This document shows positions 10,934-22,150 of a DNA stretch of 64,000 nucleotides, one piece after another. Position 1 is the stretch's first letter. Each line of letters begins with the position of its first letter. The stretch comes from Volvox africanus (lineage: Eukaryota > Chlorophyta > Chlorophyceae > Chlamydomonadales > Volvocaceae), in NCBI GenBank assembly GCA_030268105.1, contig BSDZ01000030.1, forward strand, positions 186,001 through 250,000, written 5' to 3'. The notes under the pieces were generated by a model. That model did not search any database, was not told the DNA's origin, and was given only the letters and a program-made list of their open reading frames with translations. Made by a program: the position numbers and the translations under genes.

Positions 10934-13836
10934 CTACAATGCGCGGGCGTGTGATCCCTGACCGCCGCTGGCGCCCACAGTGCTCCAAAGCCAGTGCCAC
11001 CACTCCGGATGCGGCATCCCTCCCTCGGCCCGAATCAGCGCCACCACGAGGATGGGAATCCAGCTGAAGACGCACTCCGACGCCAAACACAGCCATGGTC
11101 TCCAGGGGCAGCGCATATGTCCTAGGCGAGGGCGAGGTCTGACTCAGCTGGTAAGCACTCCAGCACCATGCCGGCGATCTGGAGCAGCAGCCGCCGCGGC
11201 GGCACATCAGCCCATTGCAGCCGCACCATACCGCCGCCTCCCTCAGCGGACCCTCCTTCATCTCCTCCTCCTTTGGCGCCAGCAGAGGGCGTATCACCGC
11301 TGGAGGTGCTGCCACGGCCGCCTTTAGCATCGCCATCGCTGTCTGTTTCGGCAATGCTGGGCATGGAGTCAGCTGTGATGTTGGCGGCACGGGTGCTGGC
11401 GGGTGCGGAGCCGGCATCTTCCGTACGAGGACCAGCGCCGCCGCCATCTCCATTCGGATCTGTTACTTCTGAAGTGCAGCCGCAGCAAACGATGCAGTGG
11501 CACCGAGTCTGGATGCCGATAGCTTCAGATACGTGCGCCGTCAACTCAACCATCCCGGCCCCCGCTGCTGCTGCCGCTGCTGCTGCTGCCGCCGCCGCCG
11601 CCGCCAGCTGTAAGTTACTTCGATCCATCGATCGACCAATTGTGATAGTCGACTTCCGCAGCTGCCAGTTCTTCTGGATTACCGCTGCGTAGTTTCTCAA
11701 CCAGCTGTACATCCCCCGCGTGGGTACTGTTGGCCCCATCGTCTATGGTATGCTGCGCCGCAGATCCTGCACGCCAACCTTAATCCTTGCGATGACGACG
11801 TTGGCGAAGTTAAGGCCGCCTTGGCCGTTGTCCTCAGTGGCAGTCGACGATATTGCGGCCGCCAGCCGCCGTACTAGCTTGGCGCCAATCCGCATCCGTG
11901 CTGACACCTCGCAGGGTTCGCCGTAGGCCATTATAAGGCCCACCCTTGGCCATTTGTAAAACACAAGCTGGCTGCCAATTGATCTTGTTTCCTGATGGCC
12001 GATCCTGAGCGCCCACTCCCGGAGAGAAGCATACCCGGCGGATAGTGAGGCAGCGAGACCAGGTGGTGGTGTGGTAGGTACGTCTCCAGCTACAGGGAGG
12101 GGGAGCAGTCCGGATGCAACACAGATCAATACATAGTCAGGAGGCAGTCAGGAAGATAGTTTGTGGTGTACGAATACGTGAGAGTTCCGTACACGCAATG
12201 AGCGGCGGCCCGGAATAACCTCAAGTCCAGAAATGCATCCTGCGTACGGAGGGACGGAGGGATACACTCACCGTCAAAAGATACTCGTGGCGAGGCCGAA
12301 TCTCAGATCAGTGAGGTTTAAGATAACATGATAAAATGACATAGATAAGGCTACCTGGGCCCAAATGACACAAAAAATCTGCCATGTACGGCATCATAAG
12401 CAGGGATGAATATGCAAACATGAATACGAATAAAGAATCTAATAAATCGTTATTCGTCAAACCTTTGAGGCAGCGGCTGCAAGGGGTCTGGACAAAGAGG
12501 AGCCAAAAAGAGCTGTTTGTGGGGCAAACCCTTGCGGTTGCGAGGGCCAATCGTGCCCCTAGCTTATCCCCTAGGGAGGACTAGGATCAGGATGAGAGCC
12601 ACGAAGAGGTCGCAGATGCGAAACAGGTAACTGGTGGTAAGGGCGCCGGCGGAAGGGAAGTGCGCAGCACCGCAATGCACACATTATCAACCGCCCAACC
12701 GCAACCGAGCGACAGGCAGGCAGGCAAGTAAATAGGGAATTAGGGTGCTTGGACAGGTAGGGCGGCGGGTAGGGCGGGATTCCCCCTTTCGCCCGTCCTT
12801 GCTTACGTTGCCGCCCGTGTCCTCACCTGGCCGGCAGTCAACACGGATTTCCATAACGTCAAGCACCTGCTCGACAGCGCCGCGTGACAGTGCTGTCTCC
12901 CGCATCACCGGCACCGCGATGTCCCACCACGCAGCGGCCGAGGCACCGACCGCCACTGCGTTTGGCGCGTGCGCACTCAGGGCATCACCGCCAAGTTCCA
13001 GTCCCCCCACGGAGCCGGAGCATACGGGAGGGTGGGGTGATGAAAGGGCGGCGCAGCGGATGGCCTCCAATCCCACGCTACCACGGCGTCGGTGCAGGAG
13101 TATGCGATGTGGGCCCCGCGTGAGCTGCTGTCCGCCGGATCTCCTGCCATCCCCCGCTGCTGCCATCACTGCTTCAACGGCCTCTGCCAACGGCCGCTGG
13201 TGTAACCGGTGCGCTGCTGGCTTCCGACCGTTTCTGACGCTGGCGCTTGTGCCGCTGGGGCTGATGCTGGCGCTGACAAGATGGCGACATCTGCCAGGCG
13301 CGGGCTCAATTTGTGCACATCATGATACTATACAGCGCGAGAGGCACTGGGGGCATCTGACGAAGGCAACAGCTCCACAGCCTCATCACGGCCATCGATC
13401 TCTCGCTGTCCAGCGAATGAACCTGGTGTTGCCTGTTCAGGAGATGACCATGATGAAGATGATGATGCGAAAAAATCCACAGAAGCCTCTTTCAGGGTGC
13501 ATGGCTGACGCAGCCCCATTTCCTCTGTCAGACCGTACGACGTACCGCCGTCCGCCGCCGCCAGCTGAGATACAACATGCGCCGCCATGGCGTACTGTAG
13601 ACAGGGTCCTGACAGTATGTCCCGGAGACTGCGCCAACATGCGACAACATGCGACAACGCCGTACACCTTCGGCAGCATCACTGATGTCCCCGGAATATC
13701 CTTTGGGTCGCACTTTCTCCACGCCTGGTTGCATGTCCTCCAGCGTGATGGCGACGGCGCACAGGACTTTAATCACCCTGATGATGATAGCCGTTTGGAC
13801 AATATTTGCCAGGCGTCGCTCATCAACTGCGGTCAT
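10934..13836 (-). CDS. Unrecognised multi-exon gene with hydrophobic segments
   Basis: Several exon-like stretches follow one another on this strand. From 5' to 3' they are: 13836-13660 (TAVDERRLANIVQTAIIIRV, then VLCAVAITLEDM); 13640-13330 (RSLRDILSGPCLQYAMAAH); 13190-12830 (AVGASAAAWWDIAVPVMRE, ending at a donor-like GTGAGG); 12100-11760 (GYASLREWALRIG, KWPRVGLIMAYGEPCEVSAR); 11750-11610 (VQLVEKLRSGNPEELAAAE); 11600-11130 (alanine run, acidic/glycine-rich linker, LQWADVPPRRLLLQIAGMV); and 11116-10934 (FSWIPILVVALIRAEGG, EWWHWLW). The last and first segments contain probable membrane helices. I do not recognise the family, and the exon borders are approximate. A direct 10-bp duplication (CAACATGCGA twice, 13637-13656) lies where the reading frame changes and could be a frameshift or an intron border. 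Confidence 0.45.
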
Positions 13837-13870
13837 GCCGGCACTGGTTGGCCGTTCGATTCTATTATTA

Positions 13871-14080
13871 CTACTGCTACTGCTACTGCTACTGCTACTG
13901 CTACTGCTACTGCTACTGCTACTGCTACTGCTACTGCTACTGCTACTGCTACTGCTACTGCTACTGCTACTGCTACTGCTACTGCTACTGCTACTGCTAC
14001 TGCTACTGCTACTGCTACTGCTACTGCTACTGCTACTGCTACTGCTACTGCTACTGCTACTGCTACTGCTACTGCTACTG
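13871..14080. repeat. (ACTGCT)35 hexanucleotide microsatellite
   Basis: Thirty-five essentially perfect ACTGCT units over 210 bases. It is followed by a GTT tract at about 14085-14116. It sits upstream of the first exon of the unrecognised minus-strand gene. The long open frames across it (Leu, Ala-Thr, Cys-Tyr, Ala-Val repeats) are artefacts of the repeat. Confidence 0.95.
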
Positions 14081-14952
14081 CGCCTGTTGTTATTGTTGTT
14101 GTTGTTGTTGTTGTTGTCCTCATGAACACCACGGCCGCGGTGTCGACCGCTGCTTGTACTTTTTCACTCGTTTTTGCACGACACGGCCCCACCCCGTTTT
14201 TCGAGATTCTTACAAATCTCACCAATCACCAGCAGCAATGCCCTTTTCGCAGTCAGGTTTACTGACATGCGACGTAGGATACCGGCAGTCCTGGTCCGAA
14301 CGGCTTCTTTTTGCCTGGGGCATCCTTGCACAATCTAATCGGGTGCAACCTTTTCGCATCATCTGTTGTGTGTAGGATAGGGGGGTACATCACCCGTGGC
14401 CACTAACCTGGCAGTCCCTACCTTCCCCGGTGTTTCGGGGCACCCTCATCCAGTCTCCCATGCCGACTTCTCCGAAATCAGTGGTTTTCCCAGGTTCAGC
14501 ACCCACCACCAGCATCCAGCGGAATCTGCCGAATCAACTAAGGCGTCAACTCCACTACTGGTCAGCTCGCAGGTCGCTTTAATTGGGGTCGTCACCGTCC
14601 ATCGACATGGGGGCACCCTGCCCTTATCATTAGGGTCTTTGGCCCGCTCTCAGTCGGGGTAGAATCTGTTATCTATATTTATGCACAGCACCATACAAGG
14701 ATTTTTCGAGTTTCGGACGAACTCAATATTCCGTTTATGTAATGGTGCTTTCGGAAAAACTGTGGTGCCTTTTATCTTTGCCATTCAAGGGTTTTTGCGG
14801 ATTTCTTTAATGTATGGCATACCCGTTTTTTGAGAGGCACTGATTGGTGTTGGTGTGTTATCCGTTTAATCCGTCTTCGTTTTTATCCGTACGGCCCTAA
14901 TTAAGCTGTTAGGTACCAGCTGAAAAGGGTACCAGACTTAATCCGCAGTACT

Positions 14953-16586
14953 GTGCCGGGTACTTCATGCTTGTGGCATCATGCACCCGGTTTGCCACCC
15001 CGTCCCCCGCATGTGAATGGCTGCATCCCTGACATAAAACTTGCTTTTCAAAGTTACTCAATTTTATTCTGTTCTTGTTCCCTATATAGGGCGCTCTCCA
15101 TCGATTTCACTCCGTACAATCATATTATTCCGGATTGCATCGAACGCACCCCAAGAATTTTGGATCTGGTCAAATCTCATCTGTACATCTATTTCCCGGG
15201 TACTCTACCTTCGGATATCACCCAGCAAATGGTCATCACATCTGGCCTTATGGAATTGCTTCTAAATGACTATCCGCCAGATTCGGAGGATGAGATCGAC
15301 GTTCCTCAGGACTTCGGTTCTTTCAGTCAGCACCCCTCTGACCTTTCGGTCATTGGTGGTAACAACGAAGTAACTATCGAGCAGATCTTCTCTCTATTTC
15401 AGTTCGATGATATGCAAAACCCTGCATCAATCCTGGCCATCTTTTGGAGCTGGGGTGTTCGCCGCTTCATGGAATGCCGCGCTTTTCCTACCACCGCTAA
15501 CTCCCTTAAAGCAAATCTAAGCGACCTGCTTGGTCCAGCTGTTCCAAATGGTAACCTACGTCTCCCAGGTCTTCGTCGTCTACTCGAAAGCCTTGGGACC
15601 TCCGATGAGTTACCTTTCTATTTTTCCGTCAGTCAGCTCACTGAGGTTCGAAGGCCCACCGAGCGAAGTGGCTCTGGTATTCCATTTCGAGTACTTGGTT
15701 GGAGACTTAACGATTTTCTAACTGCTCACACCAGTGCTACCTGGCATGGTCATCCGACACTTCCTTTACTCGGATTAATTCACCTAATGGTCTGAGGATT
15801 CGAGACCATGCCTGCCTAGACCTTCCGGAATCTGTCATAGAGGACGCCTGCCGTCGTCAAATGGGCCGCTTTGTCCGCAAAACCAAGGCCTGGCATACCT
15901 TGGGTGCCCTGGCTCTTGCCTGCACTCTCCTCCATGAGCGGGCTCAGACCGCTCAAACAGAGGTCAACAAGCGCTCTAACCTGTATACTCTGGATCTAAA
16001 GCCATATAACACCTGCATTATTGCCTTCTACGCTAAAGCGACTTCTATTCAGCATCCCTTCACGGGTAAGGGTGATGTCCCGTATACCCATCTCGGCTTC
16101 AAATTCAGTGAGGGTCACGAAAGGCACGACTTCCCACGCGCTTTCACTCTTGATAAACGAGCTCCCGCCGCGCCAGGTTTTGCTTACAAGCCTCTTCCCT
16201 TTACGGACGAACAGATTGCCATTATTCGAGACCGATCAGAACGCCAGCAACAACAACGCTCACGTTGGCGTGCGGTCCCAGCCACCCCGGCCAGTCCAGA
16301 CTCTAACGGAAATACCCGGGGACTCCCAAGGAGCCGCACCATGGAAAGGCTACCAGTTCCACCCCCTACTTTGGCAGATAAGAACGAGTCAACGGAACCT
16401 ACGAATACGGATACCACCACCGCCGTTAATACTGCTCAGTTGCAGATGCCGACACACGTCCAGCTATCCGACAGCAATCCGTCAACAATTGCCCCTCCAG
16501 CGACTCAGGATCCATCACCACCACTACAGACGGTCTCAACGGCCCAATTTCACCAATTGAGTAGTTATCTTCGTCATCCCTTATGA
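14953..16586 (+). pseudogene. Retroelement ORF1-like region
   Basis: An open frame at 14953-15795 continues in another frame, readable from about 15775 to 16586, so one frameshift near 15770-15800 splits a single long protein. The first part has PRILDLVKSHLYIYFPGTLP, an acidic stretch (PPDSEDEIDVPQDF) and ILAIFWSWGVRRFMECRAFP. The second has DLPESVIEDACRRQMGRFVR, FTDEQIAIIRDRSER, a short Gln run and a Ser/Thr/Pro-rich end. No named domain was recognised. Position upstream of a reverse transcriptase suggests a nucleic-acid-binding or structural role, which is inference only. Confidence 0.55.
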
Positions 16587-17077
16587 CAATTACTCTCACT
16601 TATGTAACACAAATGACATATAACAGTCTTTTGGTTCTTCGAAAACTGGCCGTTTACGAGTAAAAAACCGTCCCCGTTTCCACTATATGCCATACTGCTA
16701 CAGAACCCAGCAAAAATTTTCCAGATGATTGTACAACCACATGGACGTCGGATAATTCAACCTACCGCAAAACAATTGGACCGACCTACAATTACTTTGG
16801 TTCTACCGTTCACCAATCCTGGGTTAAACTTCGCACGACCTGGCTTTCCCAATACTCAGGATAGCCTGGACATACACCGCTTCTCTAAAATCAGCTGCCT
16901 ACAATCCACGGGCTACCTTCACTGGTTTCAATCTTGCAAAAACAATTGACAACCTGAAAAAAGGCACTTGTGCTTGCAGGACTAAATTGAAAAACCTGTC
17001 TTCTACGGCTTTCGCTCCACACACACTTACGCAAGACGCTCATCCCTCCACACCGATAACCCACCTTCACACACGAG

Positions 17078-18172
17078 ATGCTTCAATCTTCGGCTCCACC
17101 CGCCTCACAAGCGCCCTCTCCTGTGGCTTTAACCACATCCCACCGCGGGCCTATCGACTCTATCTCAACTTCGGAAGTTAACGCCACAGCTCTTAGTCAA
17201 TTCTGGTCGCGAAGCAGACTTCTCAACCCCTCCATCCCGACGCTGGTGGATCTCAATTTTGACATTGATCTACTGGCAAAACATTGGACCGATTTCCATA
17301 TTCAAAAAGCGCCTTTGCAAGCCCTCCGGCAACTACCCACATCTGATTTTTTCTTCTCCCTCGCCCGTCAAACCTGCTACATTCGAGGTCTCGACAAAGC
17401 TCCTGACTCAGTTGACTTCACTTGCCTAGACCATATCCGTTACCAGGCATATAATCGCCTAGCGCTCTCTGGAGATTTTGAGCACATCCACAGAACGGCT
17501 GACATTCTAGTTAACCAACTTACACAGTCTCTACTCAAGCGCTTCCCGGAACTTCCTCTTGGGCCTCCTGCTCTTCCATACATCTTTGAATAGCACAAGG
17601 CACACAAATGTCACAAGCCTAACCCGCATCGATGGCTCACTAACGGTAGCGCCTGTATCTTAACACCGCTTTCCATGACCGCACAACTCTGCGCTGCTGA
17701 AATCCTCTCTCAACTCAAGCTTGTGGCCGCCGATACGCAACGTGTCGCCCAAGCTATCTACAGCATCAACACCTGCCTCTACCCGGTTTTTACAGACTAT
17801 AAGGAAGGTTTGATCAACCTCCCCTCTCGGATTACCTTCGACCAGACTCAAGATGTCACTCACTGCTTCGAAAGAATTCCGATCCAGTCCTCTCCGGACG
17901 GGCAACCTTCACGACTCAACATGATAACTAAAATGGTTTTTGACCGCTTTAAGATGCTAAATGGTTCCACTCCCCACTTTGTTGTACGACTCCACCGGAC
18001 CACACGGATGCCCATTGCAGCCACCTTAAAAATCATACAGCCTACCCTGTGTAGTATCCTGGTGTATCTACGGGCAGTGTCAAAGGATCCTGGACCTCAG
18101 ATGGTCATCCTTCCGATCGGGCCTTTGTTGGCCGACACAACAGAGATGCAATCTCTATCTCTTCTCCTATGA
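17078..18172 (+). pseudogene. Reverse transcriptase, fingers and palm motif A region
   Basis: Frame 17078-17593 gives PTLVDLNFDIDLLAKHWTDF and SLARQTCYIRGLDKAPDSVD. A stop then interrupts, and the reading resumes through RWLTNGS to 17675-18172. The latter contains TFDQTQDVTHCFERIPIQ, which fits the motif-A region (Asp followed by a Phe-containing turn and Ile-Pro) of this reverse transcriptase family. It is followed by MVFDRFKML, FVVRLHR and PIGPLLADTTEMQSLSLLL, matching the usual PMGTxxAPLLADLFL block with a changed turn. The frame shifts again at 18172. Confidence 0.65.
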
Positions 18173-18459
18173 GTATGCCGCTGGGCATTTCCTGACTTTT
18201 CACGCCAACCCCATGGACCGTAACCGATTTCTACCTCAGTTCAAAACACATGTATCGCCTTATGGATGATCTTCGCACTATTAACGCCCCGGACATCAAT
18301 ATGTTACTAAACCCATACCAGCATCCAGGTGCCCCATTCCGACTGTACCCCAGCTGTCTTGATATTTGTTGTGCTACGGTTCATTTCCCGCCGACGCGTA
18401 GGTCGACGCGATCCTACGAGGCGAAGTGCTTTTGTGATGAACGCATCACATTTGAATGA
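18173..18459 (+). pseudogene. Reverse transcriptase palm fragment with LMDD in place of YxDD
   Basis: YEYAAGHFLTF follows directly on the preceding block in a shifted frame. Then MYRLMDDLRTINAPDINMLL and FRLYPSCLDI match the catalytic RYIDDLxxxNxP and IYPxxLxL segments of the family. The two catalytic aspartates are kept, with Leu-Met before them. The homology stops near 18390, where the hairpin-rich block begins, and resumes at 19240. Confidence 0.7.
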
Positions 18460-19230
18460 ATCTGCATGATATAAATGTATTCGCATACATTTATATATGC
18501 ATCTGGCATGTTGTCATTATCCATCGCGACATCGCATCATGGCAAATCCGCCTAGCATGCATGAATAACCGAAGCATTGAAGTGCGCATTATGCTCGTGC
18601 TACAAAACGATAAGTAATATTATCTGATATAATATTACTTCATTTAAGCACACGTTGAGAACGCCGCACTCGTCGCGATACATGCCCTGCAACCGGATAT
18701 CGTTATCCGGACCCTTGCATCATGCGAATGCCGGAAAGGCTTATACGTTGTTATGCGTAGACATCGCCTAGACGCAGTAGGGTTGTCACATCTAGGATCG
18801 GCCTCCTAATGTGAATCGTACGGCATTGCGATGCTGCGAGTATAACAGATGCGAGGACGGCTAAGCTAGACGAGATATCCGATACTGGAGAACACTCGTG
18901 TGTTCTAAATTACTATTTCTATACACTATTCTACTTAGCCCGAGCTAAGCCTTAACTTCGCTAATCACCGCCGCGTGATGATTGCTTGCTTCCGGCGCTG
19001 ACGGCGATTTCTTCCATTGCATCATTCCGACCTGTAAGACCGTAAGTTATATCTCTCTTCGTCTTGAAGTCTTCCGCTGTCTCTGTTTGCTCTCGCTTGC
19101 CTTGCTGTACTTGCAAGTGCTCGCGCATCGGTGTCGATAGTCTCCAGACGTGCAGATACTCATGAGCAAACGCAAACGAGAGGTACAACAATATTGAGAT
19201 CACCTCTACAACCACTACATCTACCAATGG
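18390..19230. mobile_element. Hairpin-rich insertion inside the reverse transcriptase (MITE-like?)
   Basis: This block separates two adjacent pieces of the reverse transcriptase and has no counterpart in the family, so it is probably an insertion. Its left 550 bases hold a series of short perfect inverted repeats with 4-10 base loops: 18397-18418 (CGTAGG arms), 18434-18449 (GTGATG), 18471-18494 (9-bp arms), 18612-18640 (12-bp arms, 5-base loop), 18693-18710 (CCGGATA), 18890-18905 (GAACAC) and 18934-18949 (CTTAGC). An 88-codon minus-strand frame at 19227-18961 has one hydrophobic helix and may be chance. Terminal repeats and target duplication were not found. Confidence 0.45.
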
Positions 19231-19243
19231 AATCTCATATCAT

Positions 19244-19760
19244 TTGATTTTCCTTGACGTTGAAACCTACACACGGCCCGATGGAACATATAACATCAAC
19301 CGCTACAAAAAAGACGGGAGACTGGGCTTTCAAATCAACAAGTACATCCATCTGGTCTCTAATCGGCCCCCAACCAACTCTTACAACGTCTGCATCTCCC
19401 TCGCGCGCTCGGCTCTGTATCATGCCAGCTCGCCTGACATTGCCTACAAGGACATCAGTGACATCATTTGTGCACTCGTCCATAACGGTTTCCAACGCAA
19501 AAAACTGGCCAGAATCCTCTGCAACCGTTTCCTGTCCACTGATCTACCTGGTCTACGATACAACATCTCGGACATCCCCTGGCAACTTCTCTTTCGGCAC
19601 GCCTAACTGTCACACGGTAGTGGGTGGTACTGTCCGCAACGGACGGTGGTACCACCCCTACACATGTAAGGGAACTACCTGTTGTATCTCTGTTGTGTCG
19701 GCCTACAAAGGCCCGATCGGAAGATGGCCGTCGACGGCCCAATCTTTGACACTACCCGTA
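19244..19760 (+). pseudogene. Reverse transcriptase C-terminal part, cut by the CACTA element
   Basis: FLDVETYTRPDGTYNINRYK, the spacing to NKYIHLVSNRPP, and SLARSALYHASSPDIAYKDI then LVHNGFQRKKLARIL match the blocks after the YxDD motif in this reverse transcriptase family. One frameshift near 19560-19606 moves the reading to the frame giving PNCHTVVGGTVRNGRW and SAYKGPIGRW. That frame reaches the transposon at codon GTA (19758-19760). It resumes after the transposon at 24061 and stays open to a TAA at 24181-24183, adding about 40 codons with a six-Gln run. Confidence 0.7.
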
Positions 19761-19780
19761 CACTATAACAAGGAATTCGT

Positions 19781-20330
19781 GCGTTAGCTCGCGTTAGGCT
19801 CGCGTTAGGGACCCCTAACGCAAGCCTAACGCAAGCTTAACGCGAACTAACGCGAGCTAACGCAAAGCCTAACGCAAATCAAACGCATTGCGTTATTGCT
19901 TGCGTATCGCTAACGCAATCCTAACGCACCTAACGCAATCGCAAATAAACTTTTTTGGGAGGGAACGAAAATGTTTGCGTTTACTTTGCGTTAGCTAACG
20001 CAACCTAACGCGAACTTACGCAATGTCAAACGCACCCACATAGATTCTAAGGTGTGCGTTAGGCCTAACGCAACGCAAGCGTTAGAGACCCATACGCAAG
20101 CAAAAATACATAGCGTGCATGGAAGTTAAAGTTCTCTAACGCACAATATACGCACGCCTAACGCGCATTAACGCGCATTAACGCATGCTTGCGTATGCTG
20201 CGAATAATGCGTACACAGGTAGCAGTTGTGGGTTGCGTAAAAGTTTTAAACGCATGTAACTAACATATTCGCACGCTTTCGCAAGGTCTTACGCGTGCGA
20301 TAGCAACATTCGCGCCACTTTCGCTTTGCG
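19781..20330. repeat. Left subterminal repeat block of the CACTA element
   Basis: Dozens of copies of GCGTTAG, CTAACGC and close variants (TAACGCA, GCGTTAA) in both orientations, spaced a few bases apart. In plant CACTA elements such arrays bind the element-encoded TnpA-type protein; that role here is inferred. Confidence 0.85.
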
Positions 20331-20809
20331 TACGAGGCAGCCTCGCATTCTTGCTCACTGCAACTACTTTTGGTCGTTCTGGTTATTTCTTTACTGTTTC
20401 AGTTCTCGTTCCTGTTATTGTTTGCTGTTTTGCCCACCCGCTGCAGAATTATTTTTGTGTGTACGGAAACTATCCTGTCATAATGTACGTAGCTGTTATG
20501 AAGAATATCAATAGGATTTCAGTTTTGATAGATGAAAATATTCCAGGCAATAATTTACAGTTCAATATTCGGATAGCATCCAGGTAAGCAGCCATTGGTG
20601 AGTACGCATTAATTCAACGAAACAATCAAATTTCTACACATCCAATCCTGCCAATCAAATTTGTTTATGAGTTCAATAATCATTTGTACCATGCACCAAT
20701 CATTTCAATCATCATTAGGTACATACATCCTAACTTCATCTGCCACCGCACATTTAGCAGCCCGCTCTAATATAAGCTTAGAAACAAACATGTTAGATGT
20801 TAGTTCTAT

Positions 20810-22150
20810 CTAATAGTATTCTATTTCACTCTCTCTGTTGTCGTCCTCCTCTGGCGCAGTGGTGGCGTCATCCTGCTCGTCCTCAATCTTCTGGTCCTCG
20901 CTCACCTCCTCCTCAAGCAACTCCTGAAAAGTTTAGAAAAGGAAAATTATACTTATTTACATACATATGTATAAATGTAAATTAAGCTGTCACCACTCAG
21001 CAATTATCACTTCCGGTTACAATAATCTTAATCATGTCTAGGGTGGGCAGTGCTTTTAAGTACCACTAATCATTCTAAAAGCATAGTCTTTCATTTGCTG
21101 TACTATGTACTTGGACACTTTGTTACCTGTTTCTGCTAACTCCCTGAGCTCCTACGTTGACGTAGTGCCCGTGTACATCGCACACCTTCCGAAACACTCT
21201 TGACCTTTATCAGTCAAAACAACACATATTATAATTATACATTCAAACATGAAGGAAGTTTAGATAATAAGCTGAACTAAGGAAATTACCTTCTGTCCCT
21301 GGTGGTCGTAACTGTCATCGTCATCCGTAGACTTGTCTTCCAACGGCACCTGCTGGTCCAAAATACGTGAAGGGACTTGGTAGTAATAAAAAGGTTATAT
21401 TAAAAAGTAAGTAATGTCTGACCTCAATATTTCGTACCTTTCTTTTGGTGCCCGTGCTTGGTCGCCTCACTTTCATGGATGGCCGCACATCGTCATCGTT
21501 CGTTACCTTCAAGGGCCGACGTTAGCATACATATATGATTTGAGAAATTACAAGCTTACAATTTCTATCAAAAAAGAGAAAAATAAATCGACATATGGCA
21601 CATCAAACGACAAAGCACACAGCAAATGAAAAGAATATAACGAAACATAAAATTACAGCTCAATAAAACAGGAAGACAGGATGAATGGGCTGTACCTTTT
21701 TTGCTGCCGCCTTGCTTGAGTTCCTAGCTTTCCTGCTGGAGTTCCTTGTCGTAGAGGGCTGTGAACTCTTTGCCTACATAAAAAGGAAGTACGTTTGGGG
21801 AGAATAGGAACAATTACATAAAAGACAGAAAGGAGAAAACAGGTTAAAGGACATTAATGATCTGTACATCCCTGTATATGAGATCCGTAATGTACATCAC
21901 CCATCCAGCAATAATTTTGCTAAGCGCGCCTGGTAATTTGCACACCCCATCATCCACTCTCCGTACTACTAGTATTTGCACTAACCTGTCAGTGTCTAGC
22001 GGCCTTGACCTCCTTCTCCTTCTGATGTATGCTAGCTGCGTTGGCAGCCAGCGCCATCATCGATGCATCTTCACCATGCGCGGGCTGCTTTTGGCCTTTG
22101 CTAGGGCGCCCATTATGAGTTCCTAATGGCACGTCATTTCGGCCGTTTTT
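20810..22150 (-). CDS. Spliced gene inside the CACTA element, acidic C-terminus, unrecognised
   Basis: Exon-like pieces on the minus strand: from 22150 (KNGRNDVPLGTHNGRPSKG, then ASIHQKEKE); about 21777-21697 (AKSSQPSTTRNSSRKAR, SSKAAAKK before a GTACAG donor); about 21511-21437 (VTNDDDVRPSMKVRRPSTG, donor GTACGA); about 21350-21290 (VPLEDKSTDDDDSYDHQGQK, donor GTAATT); and 20923-20810 (ELLEEEVSEDQKIEDEQDD to a TAG stop). The last four join in phase 0. The protein is first basic and Ser/Lys-rich, then strongly acidic. By position it could be a TnpA-like protein binding the subterminal repeats, but no family was recognised. The 5' end is not resolved. Confidence 0.5.

Noticed and set aside
13649..14225. 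Open frames of poly-Leu, Ala-Thr, Tyr-Cys and Ala-Val repeats
   Set aside because: Produced by the ACTGCT microsatellite, which is open in all frames.
19781..20330. CRISPR-like array of short repeats
   Set aside because: Repeats are 7 bases, occur in both orientations and lack constant spacers; they are CACTA subterminal repeats in a eukaryotic genome.
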